Of a stretch of DNA of 64,000 bases, positions 12,241 to 24,402 are shown piece by piece. Position numbers and translations under genes: made by a program. Positions within the stretch are counted from its first letter, which is position 1, and each line of letters starts with the position of its first letter. Source of the DNA: Verticillium longisporum (taxonomy: Eukaryota; Ascomycota; Sordariomycetes; Glomerellales; Plectosphaerellaceae). Location of the stretch: positions 930,001 to 994,000 of the forward strand of contig JAETXT010000008.1 of NCBI GenBank assembly GCA_019188255.1, read 5' to 3'. The notes under the pieces were generated by a model. That model did no database searches, was not told the DNA's origin, and saw nothing but the letters and a program-made list of their open reading frames with translations.

Positions 12241-12770
12241 GGTGAGGTGTGTCGAGCTGGTGGAAGTTCTGTATAGTGAGGTCACTTGTGAAGAGGGAAG
12301 AATGATGAGATTTCAGAACATGGCGAAGTGGTTTCCTGTCATTGATGAGAATGCGATTGCTACTTATGGTGACCTGGCCGGCCGATCGAGAAGAGGGGTT
12401 CGGGGATCCGTCCGCGCTGTATGTACAATGGTGACAGCCTTCTCAAAACGGCCCCGTGGTCCCCAGATTTTTAGCCGACGGAGAAAAAAGTCAAGACCGT
12501 AGCCGCAGCTCCCTCGGCCTCACTCTTCGCTCGACGAGGGCTTGCTGATGTTCAGATGAGGTACAAGATATTCCGGGGAGTGTGAAAGTTGGGGTATGGA
12601 TTATCGGGTCGAAAGGGGTAAGCGCATATGCACATGATGCAGATATCCATCTAAGAGAGATTAAGTCTCCCTGAACCCTGCATACGGCGACGACGCAGTC
12701 CTGTTGCTCCGGCCTGCAATTCAGGCACTTGGTGAGATCGTCCAGGATCCAGCTCCGGCTCCCCATCGCA
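12241..12770. other. Intergenic divergent promoter region
   Basis: 530 bases between the divergent SDR and BTB genes. No gene is seen; it should hold both promoters. Confidence 0.5.
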
Positions 12771-14572
12771 ATGCCACCACCTAGCCAGGTTGATGCTCCC
12801 ATTGACGCGGGCCAGGCCATGACCTTTGGCCATCCGTTCTCGAGCAACATCCAGGGTGAGCCAGCGTCCCTCCCTCCTCTTCCTTGCGAGATCACGCCAT
12901 GAACCAACGGATGCGCCTCTAGATTTCAGCATTGCGACAACGGTCGACGCTCCTGCCATGGCTTCCGGCGCCTCTCAGAACGGCATCACGCCCAGCGGCG
13001 ACCCCTCGCCTTCGACAACGCCGACAACCTTCACTCTCCCCCGCGCGCGCAGTCCGCCAATGACACAGAAGGACGTCATCAAGATCCCGCGCATCCTCCC
13101 CCACGAGCGTGTCTTCCCTATCCACATCGGCTCCCAGCTCTTCAAGCTCTCGGGTGCCTCCATATCCTCCGACGCACCCTCGTACTTCTCCCAATACTTC
13201 TACTGCCAGATCAAGCGCGCGCAAGAGACGGGCGAAGACTTGTCGACGGCCATTCGCACTCTCTACATCGACCGCGATCCCGAGACCTTTCACGACATAT
13301 CCCTTCACCTCCAGGGCTACCACGTCCAGCCGCGCGACGGCACCCACTTTGTGCGCCTGTTTGCCGACGCCCAGTTCTACAGTCTGCTCAAGCTCATCTC
13401 CCAGCTCTTTGACGAGTCCATCTTCATATCCATCGGCCACCGCGAGTTCCAGATCCCGCGCGAGCTCTTCAACGGCCCGGGCAACTCTCCCAACTTCTTC
13501 ACCCTCGGCTTCGCCGTCTTCTTTTCCAATCCGAAAGACCTCTTCCCTGGTCTCGAGCGCGAGCATCTCATCCGGCCCCCTCGATCCTGCCGCCTTCGGT
13601 GCCGAATCGCTCGGCCGACGTCTTCGCAGACCTCGTCCACTTCCTCAGCGGCTATCCCGTCCACATCCGCAACGAGACGCATCGCGCCGACCTCCTCCGC
13701 GACTGCCGCTACTTCAACTTCAAGGGCCTCGAGCAACGCCTCATCCCCCACACCCTCTCCTACAACCAGCGCGCGCGCGCCACGAGATCCTCCTGCGCCT
13801 CGAGGACATACTCAAGAGCGGCATCTCCATCACCAACGACCAGGACCCCGAGGACCCCGTCTCGGGCCGCGTCACCTACGCCCGCCCCTTCACCGACCCC
13901 CACCCGGCCGACCTCGTCCTCGAGATTGCCGCCGACGAGGCCACCGTGCTGCACCTGACGCCCGACGGGCCCCGCGTCGAGTTCTTTCGCGACACGCGCT
14001 CGCGCGTCGCCCGCCTCTTCGAGGTCCTCGCCACCAAGCTCGACCTGCCGCCGACGACTCAGCCCCTCGGCCTGCTCATGGCCACCGGCGGCCGCAGCAG
14101 CCAGCCACCGACGCCGGGCCACACGCCGCTGTCCGACGACCTCGTGCGCGTCGCCTTTGAGGATGACGCCGACGTCACCCTCAACGGCAAGGAGCACAGC
14201 CTCCCGCTGTCGGCCGAGGAACACCCGTCGGTTTCCTCGCCTGTGGACGCCGCCACCGAGGACGTCTCCGGCCCGCGCAAGCGACGCCGCGTCGACAGTA
14301 ATGGGACAGCCGCCGCCGTGGACGAGCAGTGGGTCATTTCGGCGGGCCACTGGCGGCTGCGCATCCGCGGCGCGCAGGGCGGCAAGAGCAGCGTCGAGGC
14401 CGTGCTCGTGCCGGTCAAGCTGGACGCGTATAGCAGTGAGAGGTCGCGGAATGGGAGAGGGGGGTTCCGCCGGCGGGGAGGGGGCCATGTTGCCCCTTCG
14501 CCCCCCCCCCTTTTTTCCCAGTCGGGCGACCCCTTGGGTCAATGTGAGGTGTATCACGGTGCTAGGATATGA
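12771..14572 (+). CDS. BTB/POZ-like domain protein
   Basis: Exon 1 (12771-12855) and exon 2 (from 12923) give about 578 residues once two missing bases are allowed for. Residues 75-200 have the look of a fungal BTB/POZ fold: FPIHIGSQLFKLSGASISSDAPSY, then dense TLYIDRDPETF and FADAQFYSL stretches as in KCTD-type tetramerisation domains. A second copy-like segment follows (FISIGHREFQIPRELF ... FVHFLSGYPVHIR-type text). A basic KRRRV patch suggests nuclear entry. The frame changes at the C run 13576-13580 and again in the CG repeat 13770-13781, each mended by one extra base. The last 40 residues, rich in R and G, may be intron read-through, since a pyrimidine tract and CAG lie near 14,500-14,520. 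Likely an adaptor or transcriptional cofactor; partner unknown. Confidence 0.75.
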
Positions 14573-15282
14573 CTGGCAGAACGATGGCGTTTAAGGGGCG
14601 TGGCTTTGGCTTTTTGGCGGCGTTGAAATTCTTGTATACCCTGACGAAATTTACCATGTGGTTTATATGAGACATTCTGGACATTCCAACCCTGTATTCT
14701 CTTGTTCTTTGGGTATTGGCTCTTTTTAGGACTGCTGAGTGCTTCGTGTACGCATATGTCTTGCCAGTCATCTGTCGACGAAGCCAGACGCTCGACGACG
14801 AGACTGGAGAGCTACATTCTATCACTATCAGATACTCCCGGGAATGCTGTGCCTTGCATGACGCCGATGTCATGCACCTGGCGCTCGGAAAGGTCACCAT
14901 CGAAGAAACCGGCAGGGCCTCTCAAGAGCAGCCAAGACGAAAGACACAGCCCGAACCATGATCATGAAAACATCAATTACCGGCGTGACCGCCTTGGTCT
15001 CTACAAGCCATTATAACCATATCTCAATCCTCCCCAGAACAGTAACCTTCCCCAGCTGGAAAATACAGAAAAGGGGGGAGGGCACGGAAATAATCATTCC
15101 AGCCCGTGACGCCATGCATCCCCAACGCCATGCGCAGAAAACAAATGCATGGAGGAAAAAAAAACAAAGGGCAACGAGGCCTCGCGAGACCCCGAGGTCG
15201 TCCAACGCCGCGCAACAAGAAAACACGCTCGAGGCGAGCATCGTACTGTCGTGATATACATCGGCCAGGCCAAGACGGTCCC
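14573..15282. other. Intergenic between convergent genes
   Basis: Holds the 3' ends of the BTB and coiled-coil genes. No gene seen. Confidence 0.5.
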
Positions 15283-17384
15283 TCACCTCGCGTGACGCAC
15301 CCGCCCCGCCGCCTTGCTCATGCTCGTGGGTTTCGCCTGGGGCTGCGGCGCGCTGAGGTCGCGCCTCTCGCCGGCGCCCTCGACCATCTTCAGCCGGGGC
15401 GTCATGGCGCCCTGGGCGGCGCTGCGGGCGCGGCCGCGGCGCTCGCGGATGCGGGCGAGGGCCTCCTCGCGCGTCATGGTCGGCGTCATGGCCGGGTTGT
15501 TGACGTCAAAGGACGAGTGGGACTCGCCCGAGGGGTGCGGCAGCGGGCGAAGCGGGATGCCGGCCGTTCGTTTTCGTCGTAGATGGGAATCGTCGTTGTC
15601 GTCGTCGAGGTGCGGTAGCTGGTGCCGACGGATGTTGTTGAGCTGCGCGGTGAGCGCTTCCTTGGCGGTGAGGTGGGTTTTGGCGCCTCTGGTTCTTCGG
15701 CTTCCCTGACCTCTGCTTGTTCTTCTTCTTCTTCTTCTTCCTCGGCCTGTCCGACCTCGTCGGGCACAGTAGGTATGCTAGGAAGCGGAGCTGTGTGTGC
15801 ATCGCCGTGGGGCGCGTTGAGCAGAGAGGCCAACGACATGCGCTCCTGGGCGAGGAGGGCAAAGGCGGGAGGCTCGACGGAGGGGGTACGCGCGTACATG
15901 CGACGTTCTGAGGGTGCGTCTACAGGACTACCCGGCTCGCTGGCGTCGTCCACCTGGACTTCTAGTTGCTCTTCGATCTGAGTGTCTTGCTCCTCAGGTT
16001 GCACGGCGACGTCAATCAAGCCCTCCGTCTGCATGTCGATCTCTTCCACGACTTGCTCTTCCGTCGATTCCTCGGCATCCTGCTCCATAATGTGCATGGC
16101 TGCGCCTTCTGTTGCCGCCAAGACCTGGGCCTCCTCTTGTGAGACGGTACGGAACGTCCCCTCCTCAGGGTTGAAGATGGTGCTGCGTCGGGGCTGGCTT
16201 CGCTTCCTGACGGCAGGACGTTCTGGCTTTTTGAATGTGTCCTCGGAGTCCCGAGATGAAGGTCGTGTCGGCGAGGCGGACTTGGGGGTGAGGCCGAAAA
16301 TGGCCATCTCGGCGGGGCCGGTGACGTCCTGTGGCGCGACGAGGATGCGACGAGGCGACATCATGCTCTTCCTCTTGAGCGACCGGGCACCCTCGCATAC
16401 CTTGAGCTGGCACTCTGCCTTGAGAAAGTCAATGGTCTCGTAGGCGCGCTCGGCGCGCTGGTGCTCCCACTCCATCTTGCGCATCATCTCCTCAAACTCG
16501 GCCTCGCTGGCGGCGCTCGAGACAACGTCAGCCGTCGACAGCGAAACCCTGGGCTTCTTCTTCCTCGGCGACGCAAACTCGTCGTCCTGGTCCTCGTTCT
16601 TGGGCAGCGGGATGCGGCCCTCGGCGGCGATGCGGGCGACCTCCTCCTCCTTGGCGAGGTCGCGGAAGGTGTCGCGCTCCATGCGCATGGCGTCGCGCTC
16701 CTGCTCGAGGACCTTGATGCGCTCGAGGGCCTCGCCGAGCTTCTCCTCGAGGCTGACCATCTGGTAGCGGGCGGCAAAGGCCTCCTGCTCGCGGGCCTTG
16801 CTGCGGGCCTTTTCGTTGTCGAGGTGGTCGGAGACGGAACGCCAGCCGTCGCGGGCGGCCTTGAGTTCTTCCTGGAGCTTGATGATGGTGGCGTCGTTTT
16901 TGAACGTCTTTTTGCGGGCGTGCTTGATTTCCTTTTCCCAGGCGGCCTTGGTGTGGGCGTACGTCTCCTTGGCGCGGCCGTGTTGTTCCTGGGGGGTGTA
17001 AGCTAGAGAATTTTTGAGAGAAGCAGGAGGGATGGAGCTCACCATGACAGCCTCGAGGCGCTCGCTGACGCGCATCTCGCGGTCGCGGGCCTTTTCGAGC
17101 TGGACACGCAGGACCTTGGTCTCGTCTCGGTACCGACGCATCTCGCCCTCGGCCTCCTCGCGGCCGAGCATGGCTCGCTTGAGGGCGGCGTCGGCCGTCT
17201 TGCGCTCGAGCGACTTGGACTGCATGGCGAGGGTGTTGAACTGGCTGATCTTATCGTGGACAGGGCTGGAGCGGAGGTCACTTCGCAGCGACGCCATAAA
17301 GGTAGACTCGCGGTTGGCGCGGTCGGGCGTTATTGGATTGAGGGGCCCGCCAGGCGAGCCCAGGTGGCTGCGTGGTGAGTCCAT
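15283..17384 (-). CDS. Long coiled-coil protein, possibly cytoskeletal or spindle-associated
   Basis: About 682 residues in two exons with an intron at 17042-16989, a 54-nt GT-AG intron that leaves the frame open if retained. Residues 45-300 are a nearly continuous coiled coil rich in E, K, R, L and A. After it come SPRKKKPRVS and KRKSMMSPRRI patches, likely nuclear or Cdk-type basic S/TP sites, then a highly acidic low-complexity region with a run of ten glutamates and S/T-P sites. The C-terminus is basic. The normal reading breaks near 15545-15547. One extra base there continues into PLPHPSGESHSSF and a helix TMTREEALARIRERRGRA ending at 15283; otherwise it stops at 15486. I cannot name the family. 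A role on microtubules, the spindle pole or the septum is only a guess from its composition. Confidence 0.75.
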
Positions 17385-18891
17385 TGTGCAGCGGCGCAGG
17401 CAGCGTCGTGGGCCGCAATGGGGAGGAATGTAACGGTTCTGGTCTCGGGTGTGGTATGTTGTGAAGCTTGGTTGTCTGACGTGGATGATGTCGATGCTGA
17501 TACTGGCATGGGGTCCCGACTGAAGGCGACTGAAAGGGGGCGGAGGTATAGCAAGATTTTGACTTTTTAGTACAGACTAGAAAGTGGTATGGATGGATGG
17601 GCTGTCTTCAGATGGTGGATGGGATCTCGTTGGTGGCCTGTCGTATCGTGTCGTGTTGAACATGTATGCTGTGGATGAATGGATGGGGGGGGGCTGCTTT
17701 AGTCGAGCGTGTTTACCCCATCTTCCCTGCCAGTTGCTGTTCAATGATGCATGGGGGGGAGTGTGTTGCCACGGTGATGGCACGTGATTTCATCAGCCCT
17801 GTCAACGCTGACCGTTCGGGGCTCTCCAGCATCTGGCCCAAGCACAGCCTTGAGTTGAAGGCTAGAGGGCAGGTACGTACCACGGCCTTGAAGTAGGAGT
17901 GCCCTTGCCGCTCTTGCTCAGCCACGCCTCAGTAGCGACTTTGCACGACTGAGTGTAAAACGGCCTTGCTCGCCAGATGCTAACATCAATCGCGGTTGGC
18001 CCAAGATGCTTCAGAACACACACGATACGTATACGCTCTCGCAGATCTGGGAACGGCCTCCAAGCCTCTGGACATGAACATACATACCTTTAACATTTGT
18101 GCGAGATCTACGATCGTTGATATCCTCTGGTCATTCAACAGGCAGGATTCGAATCAGGTCGTATTTCAAGGTGAGAGCTAGTTCACTTCCTCCTTGGTCT
18201 TGGTTGCCGCCTTGTCAACCTCCCCATAGCCTACCTTAGTATAAGGTACCTGGCTATCATGCGGCCGACTCTTGCAACTTCCAACGAAGCTACCCTATGA
18301 ATTCTTGCAACGAGTCCAGTCAAGGCTTCGCAAACTCACTGGTCGAGCCAGTGCCTGCGCCGAGATCTAGTCTGCGAGCTTACGGAAGCAGATCAACGCT
18401 GAAAAACTCTCCCCGTGCCCGTAGCAGATAGAGATGCCAACCAACCTCGAGCGTCCTGGCTGTGTATCATGAAGCAAGACTTCAATGCTTCAGTCCAAAT
18501 CTCGTCTTTCAACAGCACCAACTGCCGGTTGCAACGGTGATGGATCCACTTAGCCCCCCAATCTCGTGCATCAGCCCGTGGACGCCGCTATTCGCAATGC
18601 TTGCACCAACCTCTGCTGTCTATTGGAGGACGTGAACACATCGGCGCTTCCACACCAACCGCATGTCACCTCTCCTACGAGGCACACAAGGCACACAAGA
18701 CAGGTGAACAGCTTCCCTTTGCCCGTCCCATGGCGGGTATATTTACTCCTCGTTTCCCCAGGCGGGGGCCGGCGCGGGCATGCTACGGTGCCAAGGGTCC
18801 TTCTTCCACCTGACTGCTCGTCTATAACTTGACAAACAAAAGAGATTGACCCGACACGATCCAAACGAACGAATGTCACAAGCCAGGCATC
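17385..18891. other. Intergenic
   Basis: 1.5 kb without a supported gene. It contains a short perfect-looking hairpin at 18226-18257. The part near 18,800 is presumably the promoter and leader of the NO VEIN-like gene. Confidence 0.5.
18226..18257. repeat. Short inverted repeat of the TACCTTA/TAAGGTA type
   Basis: Arms ATAGCCTACCTTA and TAAGGTACCTGGCTAT face each other across three bases. It shares the TACCT/AGGTA core with the elements at 42.6 kb and 55.25 kb. Confidence 0.6.
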
Positions 18892-21800
18892 ATGGCTAGC
18901 TCGGAAGATGCAAAACGAGCCGTGGTGGCCATTGGAGAGAAGTATGGATTCGTCGGCGAAGACATCATGGAACAGATTGGGCAGTGGAACGCAGGCATCA
19001 GGCGGACCATCGAGGAGAGCATGCTCGCCAAGGACAAGCTGGCAGCGCACTCGATCAAGACGTAACGACGGCGGGCCGCCATCAGGGAGTCAAATTTCAA
19101 GGTATGCGAACCCCCTCACCTCGAGATTTTCGGAGACGGTGATCTCCCGATTTCTGACCCGGTCCTTTTGATAGTTCCTAATTCATTCCGATTTCGACAC
19201 GAGCGCCAGTCGACAAGACATCGTTTCCACTTCCTTGAGAAATAGGAGCCTCATCGATGGCATCGCCGCAGCATTCATAAAGGCCGTCTTGCAATTCTGC
19301 GAGCACCCAAGCCTGTGCTACACCTGGCCAAGATTTCTCCCCTCCACGACGGATGAATCAAGCGCATTCTGGTCCAACCTGGTGCAGCGGATCGAGGACC
19401 TCGTGTCTCAGACACCCATTCTCAAGTCACGACACAAAAGAGGTCTCCGGACGATCAGAAATGTTCACATCATTGCTAACATGGCCACCGACCGTAACGG
19501 GGCCTCGCTGTTCGATGACTCTGTACTGGACCCCTTTATCTCCACAGCATATAAGCAGGCTTCGGTCAAAGCCCTGAAACCATACGGGTTGCGTGCATGC
19601 GATTTTTGGGTCATCTGGGATCTTCTCAAGGCCGATCTTGTCAACCCTCAGTCAAGGATGAAGTCGCCCTCGACCAGCGAGGACTGGCACTCGTCAGTTG
19701 CACGGCTCTTGACATTCTTCTTCACCGAAAAAGTGACGGTAGCCATGTCTACGCTTAGGCTTTCAGTTATGCTTCCTTTGAAGGGCGGTCAGTGGGTCTC
19801 TGCCAACGACGGAGTGATCTATCTACCAACAACTGCCGGGATCTCAATCCCGCCGGGCGTAAAAAAGCATGTCCTAGACCCCACAGCTGTGGCCAATGCG
19901 GACCGCAGAGCTCTTTTCGAGCATCTAGGGGCTGTAGAAGCATCTGTCTCGGAGGTACGCAAATCCGTCTTGGAGGCTCTGTACAGCCCGTCTTCGCCCA
20001 AACATGTCGACGTCGAGAAATCCAGGGCCCAACTCCATTTCTTATACCTCTCTCACAATAGCAGGCAACGTGGTGAAAGGCTTGGTCAGATGTTTCTCTA
20101 CAAAGAAAACAATGCCACTGGGAAGACAGAAGAAGAAGACTTCTACCTGCACAGTAGTGACCCATACGGGCCGGAAGCTCTTAAGGGGCCAACTGGTACT
20201 TGGCCAGGCCTTGAAGTCACCTTTCTTCATCCGGCATACCTTGAATTTCCACCTAGCCCCCCGACTGCAGGTCATCCCTCGTGGAAGGGCTGGCTCTATG
20301 ATTACCTCGGCGTCCGTAGGAGGTTGAGGCTAATCTCTCGGAACCGACATGGGATTTCGCAACAGTTTACCTCTGTCCTAAATCACCGCCCGGATAAATG
20401 GCTAGGCCTGTTCGAGTACCTCTGGCGGCACGAGGAGTCACTGTTCAGAGACAAACACTACCTCAGAGACTACTTGGGTGAGCTCGAGGCAGATGAACTT
20501 TGTAAGCCTCCCTTGGAGATCTCCTGTGATTTGAAGGACTCGTATCTGCCGCTGCCACGCCTCCAACAACAATGCCGGCGGTTTATGGGAAATGACTTTG
20601 CACACTTCCCATTTCTCAGTCTCGAAGGAACTGAGGATGAAGAGGCATTCCTTACAAAGTGGCTGTTCCTCCACACAAAATTCAATGTGCGCAAAGCGGA
20701 CGACACGCGGTTTCTCCTGGACATGCTCTTTCGAATATCGACTGTCGACTCCACGAGTGCGTTCGCCGACAAATGCCAGACGATAATAGATTTATATGTC
20801 GCCATTGAAATGAGATTTCAGGCCGCTACAGATCGACAAGCTGCCAAGGACACAATTGAGTGCGTAACTCCAAGTCTCGTGAGCCTTTCTTGAAAGCTCT
20901 TGATAATTGACTGTTCCGCTTCCTGTAGGCATTTATTCTGGGAGACTGAAGAGGCTGTCATCCTGATTCCCGCACGAGGAGCACCCGAGGCGGCCTGGAC
21001 GGTTGCCAGTTCTTGTCGCTGGAAGGCACCACCCGACATGATTTCGTTATTCTCACTCGAGCACCTTTATTCCCAAGTGGGCAGCGAGGATCAAATGAGG
21101 GTTCTTTCACGTTTCTTTTCGAAAACATTAAAGATTGATGAAGTGTCCTGGAGGGATCTGTGGGGAGAGCTGGCGAAACTAAGGGATCAGGGCTGCGATG
21201 ACCTCGACCGCATCCGTGGCATCTACTTGTACCTCGCGAACTTGAAGGTCATCGCGTTCCAAGACGAACTCAGGCAAGATTCTCGTGTCGCGGACTCGAA
21301 ACATCAATTTCCTCCGCGCAAGTACTGATTCGGATGCGAATAGGCGAACATTCGAGGACAACGCCCTTATATTCGTCGTGAAGGACGGTCAGGCCGGCTG
21401 GTACAAGACATCTGACTGCCTGTGGTCCAGTACGACAGATATCAGTGGCAAGGTCACGTTGAATGATGACTACGAAGACCTGAGAGAGCTGTTCGTGGAA
21501 AATCTCGGCGTAAAGACGCTAACACTCCAGATGGTATATGACGAGCTGCTGCAGACAGACGCGCAGGCGTCGATTGACGATGTCAAGGCCACACTCTGGT
21601 CGCTGAATGCGCTCTTGAAGACAGAGCAGGAGCTCCCTGACCCTGTGCCGCTCCATAGAATACCCATTTTCCCCGTGCAGTATGCGAATGGCAATACAGC
21701 TCTGAGGACGATCGGAGCGGATTTTGCCATCGTTGATAACGAATCATTGGCGGATAAATTCAGGAGCCGGATCAAGTTGCTCGACTTCAACAGAGAGGAG

Positions 21801-23627
21801 GTTCTGCGTCTGAAGCCTTTTCTCGAATGGGTTGGACTCGCGAATCGATATCTGTCAGCTGCCGTGAGGGAGAGCACGTCGGTTGCCGAAGCCGACTCGA
21901 GGCCCATCTCCACCCCAAACCACGATATCAAGCGGAAAGCGCATGCACTCTCTCGGTGAGTGCCCGCTCCACTATGGCTTCTGATCATGGTTACTGTGTC
22001 ACTGACTCGCCGACGTACTCGTCCAGTATCGCGGCTCGTTTTAACAGTCCCAGATACAAAGCCGGACCCAGCGAGTTGTACCAGCTGCTGCGGAGCGCTG
22101 TGACCATTGAAACCACCGGCATTTCGTCCGTGCTACGGATATCCCAGGACGGGCGGTCTACGGAGCTAGAGACTGCCATTGGTGACCTGCACATCGATGA
22201 CAGCTCGTCGCACCTCTCCTTCTTCGTGCCGAGGCACAAGAAAGCAAGAGAAATCTGCTACCTGAGCGCCCTGCCCACAAATCTGGCGAGTTGGCTGATG
22301 CGGGATCCTGTGACCCAGATCCCTGATACAGTTGAGGAATTCGCGGTTAGAGCGCTTGTGACGATTTTGGGCGCTGATCCAGCTTCGGTCGACTCACTTC
22401 TTGAGCGCCTGAGCATCATAAACATTTCCAGCCCGAACGAGGAGGTGAATGTGGCCGAAGACGAGGAGGATGAAGCTTCCGTTGCCGGAATAGGCGATGA
22501 TGCTGAATCTTCGGTGCAGCTCATGACGCCGGACACTTCAGCGAGCGAGCGAGGACCGGTCATGGCGACCGAGACCCGACTGGCGCCCCTTTCTGGAACT
22601 CGCCCCGAATTGTCGAGCAACGACGCTGAGGTCACTCACACAGCCTCTCGACAAAGCCATATGGCCTACCATTCAGTCGTTCGGCCACGCTCTACCCTCC
22701 CAGCATATCATGCGACGAATCTTCAAGGGTCAACGAGTGAAGATGCTCTGTACCTTCGGCTGCTGACGAAGGTCGTCGACGCGGCGAGGCAAGTCATGTT
22801 CCCGTCGCTAGGCACCTTCGGCATGAGCAATCTCCGAGACGCACTTCCAGAAAGACCCATGAACGCCTGGCAAGGCGATTTTGACGGTCCCAACGTCGAG
22901 AGCCGGTTCCGCTCTACGAGTCAACTTGAGCGTGACAGGAAAATTGATGCCGCCGGCGAGCTATACGTGAGTTCCCCCTTACACCCAGAGACCAAAGTCT
23001 CTGGGCCCAACGACCCAAACCAAAAGCTGACAAAATGCACTCGGTTCCATACAGGTCTTCGAGCTGCTGTCCCGACTAAATCCCAGCCTCCACGGCTGGA
23101 GTCGCGATAACTGGCAAAGCACGATCCGGCGGTACGTCACGCTCCACCCGGATTATCAGGACATGCCGCCCTGGAATGGGCGAGAGACGGCCGATATGAC
23201 GTACCAAGACGTGCGTGGCGAGCTCACAAAATGGCTCAAGGACCATGGCTATCTTGACGGGGAAGGGTGGCGGGGTGCCCGGCCGAAGTACTACATCGAA
23301 GTCAAGACGACCACGGGGCCACACAATACGCCCTTCTACATGAGCAAGGCTCAATACCAGCGGGTACGTGACGCCATCAACCCTTCTGATGGTGCCCTTA
23401 GAGCCGCTATTGGATTGTTGCTGACTCAGTCCTTGTAGATGCAAGACATTCACAATGCGCGTGGGAATGATGAGGTGTACATGATCCTACGCGTATGTAA
23501 TATCGAACATGGCGGCATTGGGATGTGCGTGTATATAGATTCGGAGAGGCTGAGGGTGGATGGCCGTCTGGAGTTTAGTGGGGAGACATGGTCTGTTGTT
23601 CCTTCGGCGGACTCACGACGAACGTGA
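18892..23627 (+). pseudogene. NO VEIN-like protein lacking its GHKL ATPase region, with a junction stop
   Basis: Seven exons, introns 19102-19174, 20860-20928, 21274-21343 (GC-AG), 21956-22026, 22967-23054 and 23364-23438. They sum to 1,429 codons in perfect frame, so splicing is well supported. The first 57 residues match the usual start of fungal NO VEIN-like proteins. The C-terminus is the DUF3883 / NO VEIN C-terminal domain, a PD-(D/E)XK-like fold, with YYIEVKTTTG carrying the E-x-K pair. What should lie between, the GHKL/HATPase_c module beginning LASxxY-ARFVFELLQNADDN in relatives, is absent. SIKT runs straight into TAA (19063-19065), then in the same frame into RESNFK and FLIHSDF, the text that normally follows the ATPase. 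This reads as an internal deletion of roughly 1 kb. The remaining 1,370 residues are intact. A protein could start at an internal ATG, but it would have no ATP-binding domain. Function of the family in fungi is unknown. Confidence 0.8.
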
Positions 23628-24402
23628 AGCCAGGACTCGTATTGTGATAGCTGTGGCTTATCAGGTCGACCTTCATATTTCCTCGTTGATAAAATCGGCA
23701 ACCGTCCTCGCCCCTGTTTGTATTCTTCGTAGCCTAAACCACCTCCTGCACCCCGAATTAATGGTACTTTGTGACGACGGAGTCGAGGATGAGGTCACTC
23801 CAATTGAAGAACTAGAAAATAGGATGTACGAGTTTCGATTTTATCCTTATTGTGTTTAGGGACGGTTCGAAAACACTGAGGTATGTCCACTGTGGGTTGT
23901 GTACCGGTGGCTGCATTATACCGCTAAGCCACTACCCGACTGAGCCCCCTCAGTCTCGGCTCAGGCTAAGAGTCGCGAGGCTCTGGGACGTATCTGGTTT
24001 GGATGGAGCTCGGTAAAACCCATCGCTGGCAATTGACCTTCTCAGTAGAAATACCCTCCCTCAACAGAGATCCCCAAGGCAGGGTCTTGCGATCTTGTAC
24101 TTGACCCTGGCCTGCTGTCGCGTCAGTGGAGCACTGCCCCGATTCCAGACCACTACTTCCTCATTCATCTGCCGACCCGTAGAAGCCGTGCTGTCGTCCT
24201 CGAATTGATCCGCCTCCTGTCTCTCGGATGCAGGCCATCCGGCACCCTATCAGATTGCCCCCAATCCCACTTACACGTCGCCTTGCCTGACAGCTTAAAC
24301 CCAGCTTTACACTCAACTCGACACGTACCCTGACCGACAGCTTTTCCCTCCTTCGTCCTCGATCCCCGATCCCCAAGTGCAAGACCGACACCGCTTGCAG
24401 CC
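23628..24402. other. Intergenic
   Basis: No gene seen. The stretch 23,890-23,960 looked faintly tRNA-like but fails the B-box test. Confidence 0.5.

Noticed and set aside
18140..18175. GATTCGAATCC sequence resembling a tRNA B box
   Set aside because: No A box or cloverleaf upstream at the right distance.
23890..23960. tRNA-like stretch with AGCGGTA text on the minus strand
   Set aside because: No proper B box (GGTTCGANTCC) and no seven-base acceptor stem could be found.
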